64,000 nucleotides of DNA from Thiomicrorhabdus sp. (lineage in GTDB: Bacteria > Pseudomonadota > Gammaproteobacteria > Thiomicrospirales > Thiomicrospiraceae): NCBI RefSeq assembly GCF_963662555.1, contig NZ_OY759719.1, positions 1,570,985 through 1,634,984 of the forward strand. Direction: 5' to 3'. Position numbers and translations under genes: made by a program. The notes beneath the pieces were generated by a model that was not told the origin of the DNA, searched no databases, and was given only the letters and a program-made list of their open reading frames with translations. Below, one piece after another: positions 27,306 to 34,420 of this stretch. Every line of letters starts with the position of its first letter. The first letter of the stretch is position 1.

Positions 27306-28692
27306 ATTAAATGGTGTTCAAGCTAATTTGACTCACAAAGTGTTGAAACAGCAAATGGTTAAATTTCGTTATTCAGCTATTGTCGGTGCTGTTTTAGCTT
27401 TGAGCTCGAGTTTAAGTTATGCAAGTGACTTAGGTTTGAAAGATGTGTATCAAATGGCCTTACAGCACGATGCTAAATTGGCTCAAGCCGAATCGCAATT
27501 TAATGCTGATTCTGAATCTGTTGCTACGGCAAGATCTGCTTTATTGCCAAAAATTACTGCTGATGGTAGCTACTTTGTAACGGATAGTAGCTTCGATGCT
27601 GCAGATAACCATGCTCGTGATTTGTCGGTAACTTTGAACCAATCTCTTTATCAGCACGAATCTTGGGCTCGATATAAACAAGCTAAATACGGTATCGACT
27701 TAGCCGATGCCACTTTAAAAAATGCTCAACAAGATTTGATTTTACGTGTTACTAAAGCCTATTTTGACGTCTTATTAGCTCAGCAAAATTTACGTTTATC
27801 TCAAACTAAAGAAAAAGCTGATTACACTAACTATGAAACCGCACAGGCTTCTGCTGAACTAGGGCTTTCGAGTAAAGTAGATGTATTGCAAGCCAAATCA
27901 AGTTATGACCTGTCAAAGTCAGAAACCATTAGTGTCGAAAATAGTTTAAATGTGGCTTTAGAAGCTTTATCTAAACTTACTGGACAACCCGTTACACGTT
28001 TTGAAAATCACGGTTTAAAAGAGTTAATGTCTAACGTGGTTTTACCTCAAGAAACGCGTTCTGTAGAAGATCTTGTGAAACAGGCTGAAACCAACAACCT
28101 TCAGGTCAAGCAATCTGAGGCTCAATTATCTAGTGCAGCTGAAGAAATTGAAGTACAGCGTGGTGGATATTGGCCAACGGTTGCTCTGCAGGCTAAATAT
28201 TCAGACAGCGCATATTCTGATTACAATACTACTTATACCAGTAATTTTAATGATAAAAATACCACTTCTGTTGGTGTTGTCGTTTCCATGCCTTTATATT
28301 CTGGCGGGGGGACTAACTCTCAAGTAGCTGCGGCAAAATACAAAACTATGGCATCTCAAGAAGCTTTAAGAGACGCAAAAGAGAGTGCCAAGCTAAACGT
28401 AAGAACTCAAAAACGTAATTTAGAGCAAGGCCATAAATTGATTGCGGCACTTCGTGAAGCGGTAAAGTCTAACGATGCATTTTTAGAGTCGGCAGAGGAA
28501 GGTTACAAGGTTGGTTTAAAAAGTATGCTAGAAGTCTTAACCGCTAGAACCAATCAAACCAGTGCTCATAAAAATTTAATAGAAGCCATTCATAATCAAG
28601 TGCTTAACGAGCTTAACTTACAAGCTAGTTTGGGTGATTTAACGGTTGACGATATCATGAAATACGAACCTTTATTAAAGTCGGTTAACTGA
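27292..28692 (+). CDS. tolC: TolC-family outer-membrane efflux channel
   Basis: A 466-residue outer-membrane export channel that works with inner-membrane pumps and adaptor proteins. A signal peptide ending SLSYASD is followed by GLKDVYQMALQHDAKLAQAESQF, the usual TolC opening. Two repeats of long coiled-coil helices with beta-strand segments follow, including PLYSGGGTNSQV. The start at 27292 is chosen because GGAGCGAA lies just upstream; the signal peptide is then preceded by about 25 extra residues, so an inner start at 27355 is also possible. It overlaps the CYTH gene. Confidence 0.85.
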   Translation: MKNSKLNGVQANLTHKVLKQQMVKFRYSAIVGAVLALSSSLSYASDLGLKDVYQMALQHDAKLAQAESQFNADSESVATARSALLPKITADGSYFVTDSSFDAADNHARDLSVTLNQSLYQHESWARYKQAKYGIDLADATLKNAQQDLILRVTKAYFDVLLAQQNLRLSQTKEKADYTNYETAQASAELGLSSKVDVLQAKSSYDLSKSETISVENSLNVALEALSKLTGQPVTRFENHGLKELMSNVVLPQETRSVEDLVKQAETNNLQVKQSEAQLSSAAEEIEVQRGGYWPTVALQAKYSDSAYSDYNTTYTSNFNDKNTTSVGVVVSMPLYSGGGTNSQVAAAKYKTMASQEALRDAKESAKLNVRTQKRNLEQGHKLIAALREAVKSNDAFLESAEEGYKVGLKSMLEVLTARTNQTSAHKNLIEAIHNQVLNELNLQASLGDLTVDDIMKYEPLLKSVN

Positions 28693-28740
28693 TTTTTATG
28701 TTGTTACCTGTTTTAAAATTGATGTGTAAGGTTGTGTAGC

Positions 28741-30288
28741 TTGGGTATACAACTTAGCGTTGGCCGCCGCCAATTTGTTAAAAATGGGCTTAAATCTTGC
28801 GGTTTATTATCTGTGTCCAGCCTGGCCGCTTGCTATTCAGCACCGCCCAAAAATGAGATTCTTGTGGGGGTGACTTCTCGCCCTAGAATGTTAGACCCTC
28901 GTAAAGCCACCGATGCATTATCTAGCCGAATTAACCGCTTACTTTATCGTCAACTAATCGATTTTAATGATCGATTTGAAACCATCCCCGATTTAGCTAC
29001 CTGGCAACAAATAACCAGTACTCGATATGTGTTTACCTTGCAAGAGCAGTCTAAGTTTCATGACGGACAAACGTTAACCGCAGAAGATGTTGTAGCAACG
29101 TATCAAAGTATTTTAGATCCAGATTTTGGTTCTGCTCATCGTGGATCTTTGAAAGGTATTATCTCGGTAAAATCGCTTAATGAGCAGCAAGTTGAGTTTG
29201 TTTTAGATAAAGAAGACGCTCTTTTTGTAGGTCGGTTAGTGATTGGTATCTTGCCTAAGTCGTTGATTGAACAGCAACATGAGTTTCAAAAACAACCGAT
29301 TGGTTCGGGTGATTGTGTGTTTGTTTCCTTAACAGAACAACGGCTGGTTATAAAACGACTTAAAGACCAAGTAGATTTAGTTTTTATTCCTGTAAAAGAT
29401 GCCACAGTAAGAGTGTTAAAGCTTAAAAAAGGTGAGTTAGATATTGTACAAAATGATCTCTCTCCTGAGTTGGTTCAATATTGCCAAAAGCAACCTGAGT
29501 TAAGGGTTGATTGGCACAGTGGCACAAACTTTGGTTATATTGGTTTTAACTTTGAAGATCCTCTAATTTCACAATTTGCGTTACGAGCCGCCATTGCTCA
29601 TGGCATTGATAGACAAGCGATTATTAATGCGATGTTTTCTGGACATGCACGTTTGGCAGGTGGTTTATTGGTACCAGAACACTGGTGTGGTGTGCAAGAT
29701 ATGCCGCAGTATGAATATAATCCACAAAAAGCCAAATCCTTGCTTAAAACACTAGACCTAGACAAATTACCAGGCCTGGTAAAAATGGATGAAAACAATG
29801 ACCCGATTATCGAGTTAAGTTATAAAACCTCAAATGATCCAACGCGAATTCGTCTAGCTACGATTTACCAATCGCAACTTAAAAAAATCGGGATTCATTT
29901 AAATATACAAAGTTATGACTGGGGTACCTTTTACAGCGATATTAAAAAAGGGCGTTTTCAATTATATAGTTTGGCTTGGGTTGGAATTAAAAGCCCGGAT
30001 ATTTTTCAGTATGTGTTTGATTCTGATGCAATTCCTCCAAAAGGGGCAAATAGGGGGCGTTACAAGGATGCCAATGCAGACAAACTTATCCGTTTAGCAG
30101 GTAAAGCTCAAAGTCTAGAGGAGCAAGCAAAACTCTATAAAGAGTTACAACGTTATTTGCAAAAAACATTAGCAACTATGCCGCTCTGGTATGAAGATCA
30201 ATATTCGGTAATGCGTAACAATATGAAAGGCTATCAACTCTATGCTGATGGTCGATTAGATGGGCTGTTAAATTTAACAAAACAGTAA
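28741..30288 (+). CDS. peptide-type ABC transporter substrate-binding lipoprotein (SBP_bac_5)
   Basis: A precursor of about 515 residues for a periplasmic solute-binding protein of the dipeptide/oligopeptide family. A twin-arginine pair (GRRQFVKNG) precedes a hydrophobic run and a lipobox ending SLAAC, so it looks like a Tat-type lipoprotein. The family blocks YRQLIDFND, KFHDGQTLTAEDV, GYIGFNFEDP and ALRAAIAHGIDRQAII are visible. The start is uncertain (TTG at 28732 or 28741; AAGG spacing favours 28741). The two permease genes lie 1.75 kb downstream, and no ATPase gene is present. A 16-bp dispersed palindrome is inside. Confidence 0.85.
   Translation: MGIQLSVGRRQFVKNGLKSCGLLSVSSLAACYSAPPKNEILVGVTSRPRMLDPRKATDALSSRINRLLYRQLIDFNDRFETIPDLATWQQITSTRYVFTLQEQSKFHDGQTLTAEDVVATYQSILDPDFGSAHRGSLKGIISVKSLNEQQVEFVLDKEDALFVGRLVIGILPKSLIEQQHEFQKQPIGSGDCVFVSLTEQRLVIKRLKDQVDLVFIPVKDATVRVLKLKKGELDIVQNDLSPELVQYCQKQPELRVDWHSGTNFGYIGFNFEDPLISQFALRAAIAHGIDRQAIINAMFSGHARLAGGLLVPEHWCGVQDMPQYEYNPQKAKSLLKTLDLDKLPGLVKMDENNDPIIELSYKTSNDPTRIRLATIYQSQLKKIGIHLNIQSYDWGTFYSDIKKGRFQLYSLAWVGIKSPDIFQYVFDSDAIPPKGANRGRYKDANADKLIRLAGKAQSLEEQAKLYKELQRYLQKTLATMPLWYEDQYSVMRNNMKGYQLYADGRLDGLLNLTKQ
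29767..29782 (+). repeat. dispersed palindrome copy 8, perfect 16-bp form inside coding sequence
   Basis: TTACCAGGCCTGGTAA, read as Pro-Gly-Leu-Val in the substrate-binding-protein gene. Confidence 0.92.
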
Positions 30289-30338
30289 AAATGGCATTTA
30301 CAGTCAGTGTAAATTTACAATTAATGTAGCTTAAATTA

Positions 30339-30381
30339 AAACCTCTTTTAACACATATTGTTTAGTGACTAAAAGAGGTTT
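30339..30381. terminator. long-loop inverted repeat between convergent genes
   Basis: AAACCTCTTTTA (30339-30350) and TAAAAGAGGTTT (30370-30381) form a perfect 12-bp stem around a 19-nt loop. It probably ends both the binding-protein gene and the DUF2202 gene, although the T tract is short. Confidence 0.65.
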
Positions 30382-30425
30382 CAGTTGAAAGAAATAAAAG
30401 CTATGCAAATAGCTGGTGCTTTTAT

Positions 30426-31139
30426 TTATCGGCCACGACGTCCACCTCTAGTTGTAGTGTTAGTCGTGCTACTAGTTGTTTCAGAGGTATTAGTATTTTC
30501 AGTTTCTGAACTTGAATTAACAATAGCATCAAACTCTTCTTGGCTAATATGTGTAGGCGTGTATTCAAATCCACCGTTAACAATTAAACTATAAAAACTT
30601 CTTAAATGGTTTTTTGAACCTTTAAGCAAGTTGTTGTAAACATTAACAATGTCTGATTTCTTAATAATATTTAATTGGTTGTTTAAGTCAGCAATGTCTA
30701 GCTCTTCTATTTCTGCTCCAACCATTAATGCAGCTTCATAACTTTCTGATCCAGTTTTGACTAATGCGGCGTAAAGTTCAGTAAATGCAGGGTCTGTAAA
30801 TTCACCAATTGCGTCATTGGTTACAGGGTCGCTAATCCCATATTTGACAAGTAAGTTCGCAACAGAATCGGTGTGTTTTTGTTCTGAGCTAGCGATATTT
30901 TGAAAAATAGGCATTCCCCAAACGTCGTAAAGCGTTAGATAAACATCACGTGCTAATTTCTCTTCTTCTCGCATAAACTTTAGGCTGGTTTCTTCAAAGC
31001 TTGTTAAAGCTGAAGTTGTGGCTGTTTGGTTGGTTTGCGTTGAGTTTTGTGAGCTCCACTTTCCAGCTAAAGCATAAGGACTGCTCATGGCTAAAAGAGC
31101 AAGTGAGATTAGAGTGGTTTTAATCATTGGTGTTTTCAT
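30426..31139 (-). CDS. exported ferritin-like DUF2202 protein
   Basis: A 237-residue precursor. The signal peptide ends SSPYALAG; the mature part begins with a Ser/Thr/Gln linker and then holds the DUF2202 four-helix domain (about residues 48-195). It carries Glu/His residues spaced like a di-metal ferritin-like site (FMREEEKLARDVYLTLY and SEQKHTDSV). The C-terminus is a Thr/Ser/Asn-rich tail ending RGGRRGR. The start at 31139 has an AAGAAGG ribosome site. The function of the family is not established. A c-di-GMP-I riboswitch lies in its 5' leader, so expression should follow cellular c-di-GMP. Confidence 0.8.
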   Translation of the reverse strand: MKTPMIKTTLISLALLAMSSPYALAGKWSSQNSTQTNQTATTSALTSFEETSLKFMREEEKLARDVYLTLYDVWGMPIFQNIASSEQKHTDSVANLLVKYGISDPVTNDAIGEFTDPAFTELYAALVKTGSESYEAALMVGAEIEELDIADLNNQLNIIKKSDIVNVYNNLLKGSKNHLRSFYSLIVNGGFEYTPTHISQEEFDAIVNSSSETENTNTSETTSSTTNTTTRGGRRGR

Positions 31140-31253
31140 TTTTACCTTCTTTAATATCTTAGTTATCTTTATTGATAAGTTGATACTGAAATTAACGGTC
31201 AAAAATGAGGGAAGGGACTTTAGAAGAGATTCAGATGTTTTTTCTCTCTATTT

Positions 31254-31330
31254 GGCAACCGGCTGTCTTATTTAATCATTAAGACCCTTGGCTTTCCGTC
31301 CTTGCTTCACAACAAGTTTGGCACAACAAG
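31254..31330 (-). ncRNA. cyclic-di-GMP-I (GEMM) riboswitch aptamer
   Basis: Read on the minus strand, the consensus parts occur in order. CCAAA comes first. Then comes hairpin P2, CTTGTT-GTGA-AGCAAG (31316-31301), with a GNRA tetraloop. Next is GACGGAAAGCC (31300-31290; the usual form is GACGCAAAGCC). Stem P3 follows, with GTCTT pairing AAGAC, and finally GCCGGTTGCC ending at 31254. The aptamer ends 115 nt before the DUF2202 start. The expression platform is not obvious; no strong terminator follows, so control may act on translation or on an alternative fold. Confidence 0.85.
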
Positions 31331-31333
31331 TTT
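31308..31333. repeat. direct repeat overlapping the riboswitch P2 strand
   Basis: CACAACAAGTTT occurs twice with a 14-bp period (31308-31319 and 31322-31333). On the RNA strand this duplicates the 5' half of P2 just upstream of the aptamer. Confidence 0.9.
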
Positions 31334-31552
31334 TTACCTCAGCAATGGTGTTTGGTGTTTTTGCTGAGTTAGGCTTAGTTTAGAATCTAATTTTGTGAAT
31401 AAATATCACCTGTTAGGGTGAAATGTGACTTTTTTACATAAAACTTTTAAATGCATCCTGATAAATCAAATTAAAAAATCACCTAAAGAGATTTAAAGCC
31501 ATGTCAATGACAGGTAGAATAGAGGCGTTTTTAACTCATCATGTGACTACCT

Positions 31553-32041
31553 TTGACCTATTCTGTTGTTGTATCTATTTCCAAACAAACGCTTGATGTA
31601 ATTGATTCGGCAAGCTTAACGCCTGTTAAGTCTTATGTGATTAGCACGGGATTGAATGGTATTGGGTGTGATAAAGGTTCTGGTAAAACACCTTTAGGAC
31701 ATCATATTATTAGAGCCAAAATAGGCCATGACCAGCCGCTTAATAGCGTATTTGTTGGTAGGCGACCTACTGGTGAAGTGTATTCACCAGGTTTAGCCAA
31801 TGTTCAGCTAAATCGAGATTGGATTTTAACTCGTATATTATGGCTTTCTGGTACTCAAGTTGGTGTGAATCGTTTAGGGCAGGTAGATACTATGCAACGT
31901 TATATTTATATTCATGGCACACCAGATTCTGAACCTATGGGTATTCCATTGTCACATGGCTGTATAAGAATGCGTAATCAAGATATTATGGAGCTATTTG
32001 ATTTAGTTGAGGTTTCAACTCCTGTGGAGATTATCTGTTGA
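31553..32041 (+). CDS. L,D-transpeptidase (YkuD domain) without a visible signal peptide
   Basis: A 162-residue protein that is almost entirely a YkuD domain. The catalytic motif is clear: IHGTPDSEPMGIPLSHGCIRM, with the active Cys in SHGCIR at about residue 141. Such enzymes form 3-3 peptidoglycan crosslinks or attach lipoproteins in the periplasm. The frame opens shortly after a TGA, and only a TTG start is available; no signal peptide or membrane segment precedes the domain, which is odd for a periplasmic enzyme. The stop overlaps the next gene by 4 nt, so it is coupled to the peptide permease. Confidence 0.82.
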   Translation: MTYSVVVSISKQTLDVIDSASLTPVKSYVISTGLNGIGCDKGSGKTPLGHHIIRAKIGHDQPLNSVFVGRRPTGEVYSPGLANVQLNRDWILTRILWLSGTQVGVNRLGQVDTMQRYIYIHGTPDSEPMGIPLSHGCIRMRNQDIMELFDLVEVSTPVEIIC

Positions 32042-32961
32042 TTGCTTATATCTTACGGCTAATTGGCTCGGTTTTATTTGTCTCTTGGATAGTTGGCACC
32101 TTAGTTTTCTTTTTGATTCACCTTGTTCCAGGTGACCCGGTAGCTGTCATGCTGGGTGACTGGGCAAGTCCTGCAGATGAAACCGCCCTAAGAGAGCAAT
32201 TAGGTTTACATTTACCTATTTGGACTCAGTACCTTCATTATTTAACAGGCCTGGTAAATTTAGATTTAGGTCAGTCTCTCTTTTTTCAGCAACCAGTTTC
32301 TGAGTTAATAGCAGAGCGTTTTCCCATGACATTAAAGCTAGCTGTTATGGCATTAATGATTGCAATCTTGATTTCTTTTCCTCTTGGTTTATGGGCTGCG
32401 TTACGTTCTGGTAAATGGCCTGATCATCTCTCAATGACGGTTTCATTAGTAGGGGTTTCTATTCCTAACTTTTGGTTAGGTCCTATGTTGATTTTATTGT
32501 TTTCACTGAGCCTAGCCTGGCTACCAGTCAGCGGGGCGGAACAACCTTTTTCTTGGGTATTGCCTTCCATTACATTAGGTACGGCCTTAGCAGCAATACT
32601 TGCTCGTATGTTACGTGCCTCTTTGTTAGAAGTCATGCATGAAGACTATATTCGTACTGCACAAGCCAAAGGTTTACCGTCTTCAATCGTTTATGGTAAA
32701 CATGCATTATTTAATGCGTTACTTCCTGTAGTCACTATTTTAGGGTTGCAGTTAGGAACTTTATTGGGTGGAGCCGTTATTACAGAAGTCGTGTTTGATT
32801 GGCCTGGTTTAGGACAGTTGTTGGTTGAATCTATTCAGCGTAGAGATTACCCTGTGGTACAAGGCTGTATTTTAATTATTAGTGTTGCTTACATAACCAT
32901 AAACGGCCTAACTGAGCTGGTTTACGCTTGGTTAGATCCAAGAATTAGAGTGGCAAATTAA
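32038..32961 (+). CDS. DppB/OppB-type peptide ABC transporter permease
   Basis: A 307-residue inner-membrane permease with six hydrophobic segments. The family features IHLVPGDPVAVMLG (N-terminal), the EAA-loop (RTAQAKGLPSSIVYGKHALFNALLPV) and the ending LVYAWLDPRIRV are present. The TTG start at 32038 has GGAG 8 nt upstream and overlaps the L,D-transpeptidase stop. With the next gene it forms the membrane channel of a peptide or nickel-type importer. A dispersed-palindrome copy codes Thr-Gly-Leu-Val. Confidence 0.9.
   Translation: MIAYILRLIGSVLFVSWIVGTLVFFLIHLVPGDPVAVMLGDWASPADETALREQLGLHLPIWTQYLHYLTGLVNLDLGQSLFFQQPVSELIAERFPMTLKLAVMALMIAILISFPLGLWAALRSGKWPDHLSMTVSLVGVSIPNFWLGPMLILLFSLSLAWLPVSGAEQPFSWVLPSITLGTALAAILARMLRASLLEVMHEDYIRTAQAKGLPSSIVYGKHALFNALLPVVTILGLQLGTLLGGAVITEVVFDWPGLGQLLVESIQRRDYPVVQGCILIISVAYITINGLTELVYAWLDPRIRVAN
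32241..32258 (+). repeat. dispersed palindrome copy 9, inside coding sequence
   Basis: TTTAACAGGCCTGGTAAA, a single mismatch to the full 18-bp form. Read as Thr-Gly-Leu-Val in the OppB-type gene. Confidence 0.88.
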
Positions 32962-32997
32962 CATGAGTGTTATTTTCGCAATTAGAGTTATAAGCCT

Positions 32998-33798
32998 ATG
33001 CTAAGAATATTAAGTTATATCATTATTGCCGCTTGGCTTTTAATGGCTTTAGCGGGCTTTTTTATTGGTGATGGAGCTAATAATGTACATCTTAATCTCT
33101 TTTTAAGCTCACCAAATTACCAGGCCTGGTTAGGAGCCGATGAACTTGGTAGACCCGTTTTGCAAAGAGTAATTTTAGGTGCCCAGACTTCACTCTTTGT
33201 AGCGATTGGAGTGGTGTTTTTCTCTGCCATTATTGGTACCTCTATTGGTGTGTTGAGTGGTTATTTAGGCGGTTGGTTTGACCGTGTTGTTACCAAAATT
33301 ATAGATGTGTTTTTGGCGTTTCCAGGTTTATTGTTGGCTATTGCCTTAGCCGCAGTTTTAGGCCCTGGTATTGAAAATGTTGTTTTTGCCTTAGTGGTTG
33401 TTGGCTGGGTAGGTTACGCTCGTTTATCACGAGCTCAAACCTTAAGTATTAGGCATAGAGAACATATTTTGGCAGCAAGATCTCTAGCGGTTCCTGTGCC
33501 TATTATGCTGTACAGGCACGTTTTACCACTGATTTTAGCTCCATTAGGGGTTGAGGCAACATTTGGTATTGCAGGAGCGGTTATCTCTGAGGCTGGTCTT
33601 TCATTCTTAGGTTTGGGAGTACAACCGCCTGATGCCTCATGGGGAAGCATGATTAAAGAAGGTACTCGTTATCTATTGGTTGCACCGCATTTGGTTTTAG
33701 CACCAGGTTTGGCTTTAATGTTAGTTGTTTTAGCCGTGAACTTGATTGGTGATCAATGGCGTGATTATTTAGATGTGAGAACCAGAACAACTAAGTAG
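32998..33798 (+). CDS. DppC/OppC-type peptide ABC transporter permease
   Basis: A 266-residue permease, partner of the preceding gene. Family blocks include GADELGRPVLQRVILGAQTSL near the N-terminus, the EAA-loop (ILAARSLAVPVPIMLYRHVLP) and GLSFLGLGVQPPDASWGSMI. It is slightly shorter than typical DppC because the N-terminal cytoplasmic part is reduced. No ABC ATPase gene follows; the gene ends convergent with a response-regulator gene 13 nt away. The ATPases must be encoded elsewhere. Confidence 0.9.
   Translation: MLRILSYIIIAAWLLMALAGFFIGDGANNVHLNLFLSSPNYQAWLGADELGRPVLQRVILGAQTSLFVAIGVVFFSAIIGTSIGVLSGYLGGWFDRVVTKIIDVFLAFPGLLLAIALAAVLGPGIENVVFALVVVGWVGYARLSRAQTLSIRHREHILAARSLAVPVPIMLYRHVLPLILAPLGVEATFGIAGAVISEAGLSFLGLGVQPPDASWGSMIKEGTRYLLVAPHLVLAPGLALMLVVLAVNLIGDQWRDYLDVRTRTTK
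33119..33130 (+). repeat. dispersed palindrome copy 10, perfect 12-bp form inside coding sequence
   Basis: ACCAGGCCTGGT, read as Gln-Ala-Trp in the OppC-type gene. Confidence 0.88.
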
Positions 33799-33811
33799 GG
33801 TTCGTTTTTAA

Positions 33812-34420
33812 TTAAGCTTTGTCTGCTTTAATGGCTAATCGAACCAGTTCTGTGATGGTTTTTACTCGTAGTTTAGACATTAGATTTGCACGATGTACTT
33901 CAACTGTTTTAATGCTGATGCATAGATTCTCTGCAATGCGTTTATTGGGAACACTTTTTAGTATCTCAGTTAAAACTTGTTGTTCTCGTTTTGATAACTG
34001 ATTAAATAGCGTACTTAATTCTTGGTCTTTCTCGTGTTGTTTTTGAATATCATCATAATGATGAATCGCTGCTTGAATACGCTCAAGTAAATGTTGGTCA
34101 TTATAGGGCTTTTCAATAAAATCGAATGCACCTTCTTTCATAGCTCGCAAAGCCATTGGTACATCGGCATGTCCGGTGACAATGATGACGGGAAAGTGTT
34201 CATCAATTTCTTTGATTGATTTGTGTAAATCCATGCCATTTATACCTGGCATTCGCACATCCAACACAACACAACCAGATAAACCTGGCGTAAACTGTTC
34301 TAAAAATTCATGACCATTAGCAAATAATTGTGTGGTTAACTGAACCGACTCTAATAACCAGGCGAGTGATTCACGTACTTGCTGATCATCATCCACAATA
34401 TAAACAGATGTTTTTATCAT
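33812..34420 (-). CDS. FixJ/TtrR-type response regulator with LuxR HTH
   Basis: A 202-residue regulator. The receiver domain (residues 1-120) has the acidic pocket VDDD, the phospho-acceptor Asp in VVLDVRMPG and the conserved Lys in EKPYND. A LuxR/FixJ-type helix-turn-helix follows, with LSKREQQVLTEIL and CISIKTVEVHRANLMSKL. It overlaps the sensor kinase gene by 4 nt and is certainly its partner. Architecture and partner match TtrR, the tetrathionate regulator. The likely nearby target is the divergent soxB promoter. Confidence 0.9.
   Translation of the reverse strand: MIKTSVYIVDDDQQVRESLAWLLESVQLTTQLFANGHEFLEQFTPGLSGCVVLDVRMPGINGMDLHKSIKEIDEHFPVIIVTGHADVPMALRAMKEGAFDFIEKPYNDQHLLERIQAAIHHYDDIQKQHEKDQELSTLFNQLSKREQQVLTEILKSVPNKRIAENLCISIKTVEVHRANLMSKLRVKTITELVRLAIKADKA

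Larger units (their letters stand above)
31140..31552. other. 413-bp divergent intergenic region holding a riboswitch
   Basis: It contains the minus-strand DUF2202 leader with the GEMM aptamer at 31254-31330 and the upstream region of the L,D-transpeptidase gene. No ORF is supported between them. Confidence 0.6.

Noticed and set aside
30426..31202. The longer DUF2202 frame starting at 31202
   Set aside because: The 21 extra residues precede the signal peptide, and AAGAAGG is placed correctly for the ATG at 31139.
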